Part shown: one piece after another, positions 26,543-34,994 of the stretch
How the letters are laid out: each line of letters starts with the position of its first letter
Position numbering within the stretch: the first letter of the stretch is position 1
NCBI GenBank assembly: GCA_021647785.1
Contig: JAKIUC010000001.1
Coordinates: 112,050-176,049, forward strand
DNA from: Melioribacteraceae bacterium
GTDB lineage: Bacteria; Bacteroidota; Ignavibacteria; Ignavibacteriales; Melioribacteraceae
DNA: 64,000 nucleotides
Direction of reading: 5' to 3'
Notes under the pieces: generated by a model
Told to the model about the DNA's origin: nothing
Database searches by the model: none
What the model saw: the letters and a program-made list of their open reading frames with translations, nothing else
Translations under genes and position numbers: made by a program

Positions 26543-26917
26543 TTACTTTTCCCCTCTTAAAAAAAGAAATTATTAAAGTAAGTTTGCGAGAAATAGAGAT
26601 TGAATAAGGTAATAATTTTAGACTCCATTTTTATTTATCATCTTAATAAATATGAGGAGGAGGTTTTGAGAAAATTCCCTCTTATAGTAGTTGTAATTTA
26701 CATAATTTAAATTTAAAATATTAAAAAAATAGTTATATTTTATTTTGTCTGCATGACTCCGGGAGATGTGATGAAAAAATAGAATGTAATAGGAATATGA
26801 ACAATTCATCAAAGATTTAAAAACAATCTTGGTATGAATAATGTAATAAGGTTGATTTATGTTGTAATTCTATATGTTGTTTTACATTTCACTCAACTAC
26901 GGCGGACTAATGCATTA
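26543..26917. other. Non-coding stretch, 375 bp
   Basis: Very AT-rich. The only open frame (26618-26812, minus) encodes an Asn/Tyr-rich text without protein character. It probably holds the promoter of the kinase gene. Confidence 0.5.
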
Positions 26918-27793
26918 TTACTTGGGTGTTAATCTTTTAACCGATTTATAAAGTGCTTGTGTTCCCTCTTTCCCCTCTCCGTTTGCTTGGTTACTTTTGT
27001 AAAGCTGATGCACATAACTCAATGCTGGCAAGGGTAAATGAATTTCTTCTGCGGCTTCAAGAACAAGGCGTAAATCTTTTTGCTGTAAATCAATCATAAA
27101 GCCAGGAGCAAAATCTTCATCAATCATTTTTGGTGCTAAATTAGATAATTGCCACGAGCCAGCAGCGCCCCCTTTTGTAGCTTCCACCATTTTGCCTCCA
27201 TCTAATCCGGATTTTTGTGCAAATAAAACCGCTTCACTTACAGCCATGTTTGTTACAGAAACAAGAATTTGATTACAGAGTTTTGTTGTTTGCCCCATTC
27301 CATTAGTGCCGCAGTGAGTTATTGTTTTTCCCATCGCTTCAAGTATAGGTTTGCATCGTTCCAGAATCTCTGAATTACCACCAACCATAATTGAGAGAGT
27401 TCCATTTATTGCACCAACATCACCACCGCTAACTGGGGCATCAAGCATTTCAATGTTTTCCATTTTTAATTTTGCAGCAATATCTTTTGTAACTGATGGA
27501 GAAATTGTACTCATATCAATTACAACACTCCCCTTTTTTGCACCTTTTATTACTCCATTTTCACCAAGAATAACATCATGAACATCTGGAGTATCTGAAA
27601 CAATTGTGATTATTATATCAGATTTCTCTGCCACCTCTTTTGGAGTTCTCCCATTCTCTCCTCCAGCCTCTATAATTACGTCTGCTTTAGCTTCAGTTCT
27701 ATTATATGCAATAACATTAAATCCGGCTTTTAATAAATTTAATGCCATTGGTTCTCCCATTATTCCTAATCCTATAAATCCAACTTTTTCCAT
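26918..27793 (-). CDS. garR: Beta-hydroxyacid dehydrogenase (tartronate semialdehyde reductase type)
   Basis: This is an NAD(P)-dependent 3-hydroxyacid dehydrogenase, 291 aa. The Rossmann opening VGFIGLGIMGEPMALNLLKA is followed by the substrate motif APVSGGDVGAINGTLSIMVG and the catalytic Lys in GMGQTTKLCNQI. Late residues KDLRLVLEAA fit 2-hydroxy-3-oxopropionate reductases of glyoxylate metabolism. Related enzymes act on 3-hydroxyisobutyrate, so the substrate is not certain. It stands alone, and no glyoxylate carboligase is in the window. Confidence 0.85.
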   Translation of the reverse strand: MEKVGFIGLGIMGEPMALNLLKAGFNVIAYNRTEAKADVIIEAGGENGRTPKEVAEKSDIIITIVSDTPDVHDVILGENGVIKGAKKGSVVIDMSTISPSVTKDIAAKLKMENIEMLDAPVSGGDVGAINGTLSIMVGGNSEILERCKPILEAMGKTITHCGTNGMGQTTKLCNQILVSVTNMAVSEAVLFAQKSGLDGGKMVEATKGGAAGSWQLSNLAPKMIDEDFAPGFMIDLQQKDLRLVLEAAEEIHLPLPALSYVHQLYKSNQANGEGKEGTQALYKSVKRLTPK

Positions 27794-28024
27794 CTTAACT
27801 CCATTTTTCTATAATTGTATATACTGAACATTATACTAAAGAGTGTTGCTTTAAAAATACAAAAAAAACAAAAACTAAATTACAAATAAACCGCAAAAAG
27901 CAATTCTACAAATCCTCTAATGGGTCTTTTTGAAAAAACTGAGTTAGTTGTTTTTAGCTTGAAAACTTGTGATTTGTTTATTGGAATTTATTTGTTTTTA
28001 GTATTTGTTGTATGCAAATGTACT

Positions 28025-29131
28025 CTATTCAATAAGATTAAAATTCACTTTACCAAATTCAATCCCATTAATTATTATTGAAACTTGGTGTTTCCCAATG
28101 TAAAACTTACGAGTAGTAATTATTTTGAATGATTGCTTTTTGTTAATTTTTGTAGCTGATTTTTTTGGATAATCCTTCTCACTAATTTTAAATACTTTTC
28201 TTTTCAATGAACCATTTATCTTTTGATAATAGAGCCCATATTCTAATCGTATTTTGGAAGCAAAAATATTTTTATTTAAAAGTTGAAATGAGAATTCAAC
28301 AAAATCTCCAATTTTAACGTTAGGTGTTAGAATTTTAAAGTCTGTAATCTCAATTTTATCAACAGAGCCAAAGCCAAACAATCTCATTACTTCTAAGTTT
28401 CCTTCTTTTAAAAGGGTTCTGCAAGCATGCTTGGTTAATAAATCCGTTTCTTTTGTTACCCCTTTCCAGCCTTTTACAAGGGCAATTACTATTGTTGGAT
28501 TCTCTTTTGAAATGTCATTAAGATTATTTGCCACACTTCTTCGTACAGTTTCCGAAACATCATTTTTTAAATTTTCAAGAATAGGAATTATCGGTTCAGG
28601 GTTTTGTTTCAGAGATGGTATTGCCATTGCCCATGGTAACCTTGGTCTGCAACCTTCCGATGCCAGTCGTCTTACCATAGAATGTTTATGTTGCGACCAC
28701 AACAACATTTGAGCAATCATTCTCTTTTCATATCTAATGATGAAAGGACGAACGGCGAATTCGCATGTTACAAATTGTGTTACTTCTTCAAAAGCGGTGA
28801 TAGAAGTTTTGTAATTATTTAATCCATAGATTTCGATAAAATCTGGGAAGAAAATAAATTCAAGATTATCTGGTTTGAAGCCTTCACTTAATAAATTTGG
28901 AATTGTGTTTAATAAAATCTCAACATTTTTTTCAAAATCTTCCGATAGATGGTTTTTTAATACTATTGTTATGTGCCGCATTCTTTGTTTTAGTTCTCTT
29001 TTATCCCATTCATTATCATAAATTTGTTTTAAAAAGGACTCTTTATCAAAGTCTCTTTCTGTTTTTTGAATGGTTCGGATGAATTTATAAAAGAACTCTT
29101 TGCTGTAAATATTTTTTAACAATTCGGGCAT
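28025..29131 (-). CDS. DNA alkylation repair protein (AlkC/AlkD-like, HEAT-type)
   Basis: 368 aa, built of helical repeats. Segments MRHITIVLKNHL, FVTCEFAVRPFIIRYEKRM, MLLWSQHKHSMVRRLASEGC (20 residues), RPRLPWAMAIPSLK and SVANNLNDISKENP match the AlkC/COG4335 group of HEAT-repeat glycosylases that excise alkylated bases. The C-terminal 100 residues form a beta-rich extension (IRLEYGLYYQKING, KHQVSIIINGIEFGKV) of Ig-like character, common in longer members of the family. The lesion specificity is unknown. Confidence 0.85.
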   Translation of the reverse strand: MPELLKNIYSKEFFYKFIRTIQKTERDFDKESFLKQIYDNEWDKRELKQRMRHITIVLKNHLSEDFEKNVEILLNTIPNLLSEGFKPDNLEFIFFPDFIEIYGLNNYKTSITAFEEVTQFVTCEFAVRPFIIRYEKRMIAQMLLWSQHKHSMVRRLASEGCRPRLPWAMAIPSLKQNPEPIIPILENLKNDVSETVRRSVANNLNDISKENPTIVIALVKGWKGVTKETDLLTKHACRTLLKEGNLEVMRLFGFGSVDKIEITDFKILTPNVKIGDFVEFSFQLLNKNIFASKIRLEYGLYYQKINGSLKRKVFKISEKDYPKKSATKINKKQSFKIITTRKFYIGKHQVSIIINGIEFGKVNFNLIE

Positions 29132-29264
29132 TATTTTTTATCTCTTTATTAATATTTTAAATGACTAATAAACTCATTATAAATATTACACACAACATTA
29201 AATTTATGAAACATTTATGACTCTTCGAGCCAAACTAGGAGATGATTATAAAAAACAATTGTAG

Positions 29265-29284
29265 AACGAAAGTCCCCTTTCGTT
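29265..29284. terminator. Small hairpin between repair gene and slyD
   Basis: AACGAAAG (29265-29272) pairs with CTTTCGTT (29277-29284) around a 4-nt loop. A second hairpin lies at 29299-29338. Both are within the divergent 316-bp gap, so a role as terminator is doubtful; they may be dispersed repeats or regulatory structures. Confidence 0.35.
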
Positions 29285-29298
29285 TCTATCTAATAGCA

Positions 29299-29338
29299 AG
29301 AGCGAATTCCCATAGGGACAGGCAAGGAGATTCGCTCT
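29299..29338. repeat. Hairpin AGAGCGAAT/ATTCGCTCT
   Basis: A 9-bp perfect stem (29299-29307 with 29330-29338) encloses 22 nt that contain CCCATAGGGA. It lies about 110 bp upstream of slyD. The rest of the gap 29132-29447 holds no gene. Confidence 0.45.
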
Positions 29339-29447
29339 ACAAATTATAAACACATGAAATGAATAATCTGTTATTGTGAATTTTCTAATGCAAAATTTAT
29401 GTTGATTTTGTAAATTGCACATCAAATTTTAAAACAAAGGAGATAGA

Positions 29448-29930
29448 ATGACTATCGAAAATGATAAAGTAGTTTTAATGGATTACACACTTACAAATGA
29501 GAATGGCGATATAATAGATACTTCAGATGGACGAGAGCCTTTGGCTTATATTCAAGGGCATCAAAATATAATTCCAGGGTTAGAGCAAGAGATGGCTGGT
29601 AAAAAAGTTGGTGATAAATTTAAGGCTGTTGTTCAACCTGAAGATGGTTATGGAAAATTTAACCCCGCACTTCTTCAAGAAGTTGACCGCAATGTATTTA
29701 AAGGTGTTGATGAAATAGAAGTTGGAATGCAGTTTAAAGCAGAGTTAGAGAATGGTCCAATAATTATGACAGTAACAAAAATTGATGGTGATAAAATTAC
29801 AATTGATGGAAATCATGCACTTGCAGACCAAGTATTAACTTTTGATGTTGAAGTAAAAGAGATACGCAATGCTACCTCTGAAGAATTAGAACATAAACAT
29901 GTACATGGTGCTGGTGGACATCACCATTAG
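29448..29930 (+). CDS. slyD: SlyD-like FKBP peptidyl-prolyl isomerase
   Basis: 160 aa. The FKBP half-domains (DYTLTNENGDIIDTSDGREP; FDVEVKEIRNAT) flank an insert-in-flap domain (about 70-120), and IQGHQNIIPGLEQEMAGKKV is the family signature. The C-terminus HKHVHGAGGHHH is His-rich, the metal-binding tail of SlyD-type proteins that also serve nickel handling. A strong AAAGGAGATAG site precedes the ATG. It faces the MscS gene tail to tail. Confidence 0.94.
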   Translation: MTIENDKVVLMDYTLTNENGDIIDTSDGREPLAYIQGHQNIIPGLEQEMAGKKVGDKFKAVVQPEDGYGKFNPALLQEVDRNVFKGVDEIEVGMQFKAELENGPIIMTVTKIDGDKITIDGNHALADQVLTFDVEVKEIRNATSEELEHKHVHGAGGHHH

Positions 29931-29937
29931 AATTAAG

Positions 29938-30054
29938 GGCTTAGTTCTACTTATTACTCCATTTACAAAAGCCAAATTTCACTTTGTCTGATAACCTTAT
30001 AGTTTTATTTTCAGCTTTTGTATTACTGTAAATTACTATATTTAGAACTAAGCC
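29938..30054. repeat. Inverted arms GGCTTAGTTCTA / TAGAACTAAGCC
   Basis: Perfect 12-bp inverted arms at 29938-29949 and 30043-30054 flank 93 bp between the convergent slyD and mscS-like genes. The arms resemble the AGAACTTAGCC part of the dispersed hairpin family. A role as a bidirectional transcription end is possible but not shown. Confidence 0.5.
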
Positions 30055-30101
30055 GAATAAAGCAACTTAATTTACTAAAGCCTTCTGTATTTTTTTAGAT
30101 A

Positions 30102-31538
30102 TCACAAATTAAAAAATGATTTTATCTTTCCTAAAATATTATCGTAAAAATGCTTTTTCTTTTTACCGGCATCTTCAATTGCTTGTATGTTCATTATTGT
30201 TCTATCTGTAATAGTATCACTAATTGCTTCAACCAATTCACTTCTGTTATTTAATATTTCACGAATATCTTCCTTTTTAATTTCACAAACTATTGAATCG
30301 GAAATAGCTGCTACTGTTGCAGAACGTGGCTCACCAGTAAACAAGGACATCTCGCCCAAATATGCTCCAGGAGATAGTATTGCTAATTGGATTACTTCTC
30401 CTTTAGCTGTTTTCATAGAAACTTTTAATAACCCCTCAACAACAAGAAACATAGATTCTCCACTTTCATTTTGTTTAATCAACACATCTTCTTTGGCTAC
30501 AGAAAATACAGATATCTTTCGAGATAATTGGTCAATCTCTTTTTTAGTAAAATGAGAAAATAACTCGTTATGAAGTAGAATTAATTTTTTATCATATCCA
30601 AACTGGAAGTAACTCTGTTCGGTTGGAAAGAGAGAATCTTTTGTTATTAACTTCATTCCAGTAAACGAAAGGTGACTAAGAACTTTTTTATAAATTAAGT
30701 CATTAATTTCTGTTCTTTCAGTTATCTTTTCTGGTCTAATAAAATATTTTATCGAGTATTCTATTCCAAGTTCGTTAGTGGCACTAATATTTATTTCTGG
30801 TTCTTTATCAGAAATATTTAGTGGAGTTAAAGCATCAATAACACTCGCCATTAACACACGTTTCACTCTCTCTGTTGGGTACGCCGAAGATAAATTAAAA
30901 AAGAGTTGAATACTAACTTGGTCTTTGGAGCCGCTGTAATTTTTAACTACAATATTACTTAAAACCGATTGCGGAATAATAGTAACTGTGTTATCAGCAC
31001 TCTTCAACTTAATATTCCTTATTCTTATATCTATTACCTCACCCTCAACTTTGCCAATTGAATTATCAATAACCTCAATCCAATCACCAATATTAAATGG
31101 TTTGTCGGTTGTAAATAAAGAGCCACTTGAGAGTAATAAAGCCCTTCTTCGCAATGCAGTTCCAACTATTAAAATAATAACTGCAATTGTTAACCAAAAT
31201 GTATTTAACTCAATTTTAACCACTTTTGTTAAAATTCCCATTAGTGCAAAAACATAGATTGAAACTGAAATAAAATCAATTATTATTTGATTAAAATTAT
31301 TCGAAATTGGTCTTTTAAATAAACCGTTCCAAATAAATGTATGAACCAAAATATTAAACAGAAGTGCTCCTGATAACCATAATGTAGAATTTATCAGATA
31401 GTAAAAGAGATGATCGGCATAATAATTTGTTCCGGCTTCAGTTGGGTGTATCTCAAATAACTGAAGTAACGATAATATTAGGGAGATTGCAAAGATAGTG
31501 AAAGGTAAGAATATCGGCGAAGTTTTTATGAATTTCAT
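30102..31538 (-). CDS. MscS-family channel with C-terminal cyclic-nucleotide-binding domain
   Basis: 478 aa. Four or so N-terminal membrane helices lead to the MscS pore and beta domain (LIVGTALRRRALLLSSGSLF, PFNIGDWIEV, SADNTVTIIPQSVLSN). Residues from about 335 form a CAP-ED/cNMP domain (LIKQNESGESMFLVVEGLLK, GAYLGEMSLFTGEPRSATV), with the GE..LFTGEPRSATV phosphate-binding cassette intact. Such fusions (MscK/bCNG-like) are thought to be gated by cyclic nucleotide rather than tension. The ligand is inferred from the cassette only. Confidence 0.9.
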   Translation of the reverse strand: MKFIKTSPIFLPFTIFAISLILSLLQLFEIHPTEAGTNYYADHLFYYLINSTLWLSGALLFNILVHTFIWNGLFKRPISNNFNQIIIDFISVSIYVFALMGILTKVVKIELNTFWLTIAVIILIVGTALRRRALLLSSGSLFTTDKPFNIGDWIEVIDNSIGKVEGEVIDIRIRNIKLKSADNTVTIIPQSVLSNIVVKNYSGSKDQVSIQLFFNLSSAYPTERVKRVLMASVIDALTPLNISDKEPEINISATNELGIEYSIKYFIRPEKITERTEINDLIYKKVLSHLSFTGMKLITKDSLFPTEQSYFQFGYDKKLILLHNELFSHFTKKEIDQLSRKISVFSVAKEDVLIKQNESGESMFLVVEGLLKVSMKTAKGEVIQLAILSPGAYLGEMSLFTGEPRSATVAAISDSIVCEIKKEDIREILNNRSELVEAISDTITDRTIMNIQAIEDAGKKKKHFYDNILGKIKSFFNL

Positions 31539-31844
31539 AATTATTCCTTGTAATTATAAAACAAAATATATGAAACTGAACAATAAAACAATAGAACAAT
31601 CTCCCTTAAACAATTTTCCCAAAACTTAAAAATTCTCCATTGTATTCTTGCAGAAGAGAACTTTTAAAATTATAAATGCAAGTATCCGACCAAGTACGAT
31701 ATAGCCTAACAACGCATATATTTCCTATTTACACCGTATATCCCTTCTTTCATAACGTATATTCTAAAATAGTTGAAGATTGGAATATTTGTTCCGATAA
31801 TAGTATCGTATTAATAATTTATTACAACCGGAGAAATAAGTAAA
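31539..31844. other. Non-coding divergent gap, 306 bp
   Basis: No gene is recognised. It should contain divergent promoters for the channel and the beta-barrel gene. CAAGTATCCGACCA near 31680 has an inverted relative near 55378 (TGGTCGGATACTTG), another hint of dispersed repeats. Confidence 0.45.
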
Positions 31845-32357
31845 ATGATTAAATCAATTACAAAAATATCTATTATAATATTTTTATTTACTTTTACAAC
31901 ATTACATTTTGCAGCGGGCAATAAAAAACACCACGTCGGAGTTTTTGCTGGTGCTACATCAAATCTTTATTTAGAACATACTTACTTTACATTAGGTGTT
32001 GATTACGAGTATCGCCTAAACCATTCTTTTGGTTTAGGGCTTATTGGGGACTACGTTATGGCTGACCACGCTGAAACATTATTAATGGGAGGAATTTTTT
32101 ATCATCCCATTTCATCACTAAAAATTTATGTAGGTAACGGTGTTGCACTCTTAACAGAAGTTAACAAAGCTACAGAACATGAAGATAATAATGAAAGTGA
32201 GGGAGAAGAAAAGAGTGTGAGTTATTATGTATTTCGTCTCGGTACAGGATATGACTTTCATGTTAGTGGTTTTTCAGTAACACCAACAGTTGCATGGGAC
32301 TTAATAAATGGTCATTCTTCAATTGTTTATGGGCTAACATTTGGAATTGGTTTTTAA
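31845..32357 (+). CDS. Predicted outer-membrane beta-barrel protein
   Basis: 170 aa with a signal peptide (ISIIIFLFTFTTLHFAAG). Alternating amphipathic strands follow (HVGVFAGATSNLYLEH, FGLGLIGDYVMADH, LKIYVGNGVALL) and it ends in an aromatic GIGF. The strand pattern and terminal Phe suit a small eight-stranded barrel. An acidic loop (EHEDNNESEGEE) lies mid-protein. No specific function is recognised. It is 62 bp upstream of a chemoreceptor gene, and co-transcription is possible. Confidence 0.7.
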   Translation: MIKSITKISIIIFLFTFTTLHFAAGNKKHHVGVFAGATSNLYLEHTYFTLGVDYEYRLNHSFGLGLIGDYVMADHAETLLMGGIFYHPISSLKIYVGNGVALLTEVNKATEHEDNNESEGEEKSVSYYVFRLGTGYDFHVSGFSVTPTVAWDLINGHSSIVYGLTFGIGF

Positions 32358-32419
32358 CCGTTGAGACATAGCAAGCTGCGTCTCTACGACTACGGATTTA
32401 AAAAAAAGGAGTTCATAAA

Positions 32420-34753
32420 ATGAAACAAAAAAAAATATCATTAAAAAACATATTACTAATTTCGCTTTTATTTCCACTTGCTGCATTTTTTATTTTACCA
32501 ACAGCATACAATTTTCTTGAAGTATCAACATACATAGCTGGCTTCTTTATTTATCTTATAGCGTTAAGTACTGTTTACTTTGCAGCAAGAACAAAAGTAG
32601 AAAACAATAAATATACTCTTAAAAATACTGTGGGTGCTCGTATTACCGGAGGGTTTGCAATTGTAATAGTACTATTAACTTTCATACTTGTTTTTTCAAT
32701 AGTAACACTTGATCAATTGGGTAATGAAATAGTTGAAGTAGCTGAAGAAAATATTCCGCTTTCGCGAGCGGTAACTCAAGTAGAAGCTCACCAATTAGAA
32801 CAAGCAATTAGTTTTGAAAAAGTTATAAAGTTTGCCTATGCGTCAGGAAATTTGAAGAAAGCCGAAGAGCTTATAAAGGAAACAGAAGATTTAATGATGA
32901 AAGCAGAAAAGGAATTTGTATCTAACGGTAATGAGGTAGATAAAAGGTTAAAAGTAGCAATAGCTTTTGCAGAAGAAGGAGAAGATAGGGCACATTCTGA
33001 AGAAAATAAAAAGAAGTTTCGTGAAGCTGCGGAACATTTGAAAGTAATTAAAAAAGAACATACAGATTATGAAGAACATGTAGAAAAGGTTTTTGTACTT
33101 TTAGAAATGGGACAAATTGAAGAAGCAGACGAATTAGCCGTATCTATTGAAGCAGAACAGAAAGCAATAAATGATGAAATTGAAGAATTTGTTTCAAATA
33201 TTGGAAAATTTACTCAATCCTCAATTCTAAAAGTAGAAGAGGATGAGAAAACAGTTTTGCTTCTAATAATGACACTTGGTCCTGCAATTGTAATTATTGG
33301 AATATTTGTTGGACTATTTAGTACTAAAAAAGTTGTTGTACCATTAAATACTGTTTCTAATAGAATAGAGGAACTACGTACCACAGGCTTAACAAACTTA
33401 GGAAATGGTCTATCGGCATTGGCAAAGGGAGACCTATCTGTAAAAGTAGAATCTGGCACCGAACCGTTAAATATGGATAGTGAAGATGAAGTTGGAGATA
33501 TTGCAAGAACTGTAGATAAAATGATTGAACAGGCACAAGATGGTATTAATGAATTTGAAAGTACACGTAAAAAAATTGGTGAACTGATTGTAGAAACAGA
33601 TGGACTGATAGAAGCATCAAAAGAAGGTAAGTTAGATACAAGAGGTGATGCAAGTAAATTTGATGGTTCATATAGTGACCTAATTAAAGGAATAAATGGG
33701 ACACTTGATGCAGTAATTGGTCCAATAAAAGAGGGTGCAAACGTATTGCAAGTAATGGCAACAGGAGACCTTACTGTAAAAGTAACTGGTAACTATAAAG
33801 GCGACCACCAATTAATTAAAAACAACATAAACCAATTAGGCGATTCTATAGGTTCATTACTAAGAAGTGTAATAGAAGCTGTTGCTGCTACTGCAAGTGC
33901 AAGTACGCAAATATCATCAAGTTCCGAAGAGATGGCAGCCGGTTCTCAAGAGCAAAGCTCGCAAACAGCCGAAGTTGCCAGTGCAATAGAAGAGATGGCG
34001 GCAACAATTATTGAAACTACCGCAAATGCTTCTGCTGCCGCAGAGGCTTCTAAAGATTCGAAACATACAGCTTCCGAAGGGGGTAAAGTTGTGGAGGAAA
34101 CAATAAGCGGTATAGAGAGCATAACAAAAGCCGTTACAGAAGCTGCTGATATTGTTGAGGAACTGGGAGAAAGCAGTGAAAAGATTGGAGAAATTATTCA
34201 AGTGATTGATGATATAGCTGACCAAACAAACCTACTTGCTCTTAATGCAGCAATTGAAGCTGCACGTGCCGGTGAGCAAGGTAGAGGTTTTGCTGTTGTT
34301 GCTGATGAGGTTCGCAAACTTGCCGAAAGAACAACGAGAGCAACAAAAGAGATTGCAGATATGATAAAGGAGATACAGAGAGAAACCGAAAAAGCTGTTA
34401 TTTCTATGAGAAATGGAAAAACAGAGACTGCTAAAGGGAAAACTCTTGCAGAAAAAGCTGGTACTTCATTAACTGAAATTATCTCTTCATCAAATAGAGT
34501 TATGGAAGTTATTGACCAAGTTGCTACTGCGAGTGAAGAACAATCTGCTACTGCCGAGGAAATTAGTAAAAATATTGAAGCTATAAATATGGTTGCCCAT
34601 GAGTCTGCTGCTGGTGTTCAACAAATTGCAAGAGCATCAGAAGATTTAAGCCAACTCACTGAGAATTTACAAAGCATAGTAAACCAATTTAAGACAGATG
34701 ATAACGACCAATATCATGTTCATGAAACTGGAAAGTTATTGAAAAATGGCTGA
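32420..34753 (+). CDS. Methyl-accepting chemotaxis protein with helical sensor
   Basis: 777 aa. Unusually there are four hydrophobic stretches: two near residues 10-60, one at about 75-100 ([20 protein letters not shown]) and one at about 285 ([20 protein letters not shown]). Between the last two lies a long helical, Glu/Lys-rich periplasmic domain. Two HAMP-like segments follow ([28 protein letters not shown]). The signalling hairpin tip [20 protein letters not shown] (20 residues) is intact. The C-terminal tail [13 protein letters not shown] resembles those of the other two receptors. It signals to a CheA/CheW array; no CheA is in the window. Confidence 0.93.
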   Translation: MKQKKISLKNILLISLLFPLAAFFILPTAYNFLEVSTYIAGFFIYLIALSTVYFAARTKVENNKYTLKNTVGARITGGFAIVIVLLTFILVFSIVTLDQLGNEIVEVAEENIPLSRAVTQVEAHQLEQAISFEKVIKFAYASGNLKKAEELIKETEDLMMKAEKEFVSNGNEVDKRLKVAIAFAEEGEDRAHSEENKKKFREAAEHLKVIKKEHTDYEEHVEKVFVLLEMGQIEEADELAVSIEAEQKAINDEIEEFVSNIGKFTQSSILKVEEDEKTVLLLIMTLGPAIVIIGIFVGLFSTKKVVVPLNTVSNRIEELRTTGLTNLGNGLSALAKGDLSVKVESGTEPLNMDSEDEVGDIARTVDKMIEQAQDGINEFESTRKKIGELIVETDGLIEASKEGKLDTRGDASKFDGSYSDLIKGINGTLDAVIGPIKEGANVLQVMATGDLTVKVTGNYKGDHQLIKNNINQLGDSIGSLLRSVIEAVAATASASTQISSSSEEMAAGSQEQSSQTAEVASAIEEMAATIIETTANASAAAEASKDSKHTASEGGKVVEETISGIESITKAVTEAADIVEELGESSEKIGEIIQVIDDIADQTNLLALNAAIEAARAGEQGRGFAVVADEVRKLAERTTRATKEIADMIKEIQRETEKAVISMRNGKTETAKGKTLAEKAGTSLTEIISSSNRVMEVIDQVATASEEQSATAEEISKNIEAINMVAHESAAGVQQIARASEDLSQLTENLQSIVNQFKTDDNDQYHVHETGKLLKNG

Positions 34754-34825
34754 CTTCTATTGATTACAGCAAATTTTATACATGTGGCGGTAAACTGCAT
34801 GTAAAAAGTCATCCGCAGTGGCGGA

Positions 34826-34879
34826 GTGAAATGTGAAAATATTTCTGCAATGTTTCTTTTTAAACTTTTCACATTTCAC
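34826..34879. terminator. Long-stem hairpin between receptor and PAS kinase genes
   Basis: A 14-bp perfect stem GTGAAATGTGAAAA (34826-34839) with TTTTCACATTTCAC (34866-34879) encloses 26 nt, 73 bp after the receptor stop. It is preceded by the CATGTGGCGGTAAACTGCATG hairpin text at 34780 (partly complementary arms). It is a plausible transcription end, but there is no long T run. Confidence 0.45.
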
Positions 34880-34994
34880 GTTTTTCAAAAAAAAAGTAAT
34901 GAGTTAAAATATTTTATTACCACTATTATTTGCTTGTTGTATTTATTTTTAATAAGATGCACGTTAGTTAAAACCATTAACATAGCCAAAATAA

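Noticed and set aside
26618..26812. Small minus-strand gene
   Set aside because: Asn/Tyr/Ile-rich text from AT-rich DNA, no ribosome site, no protein character.
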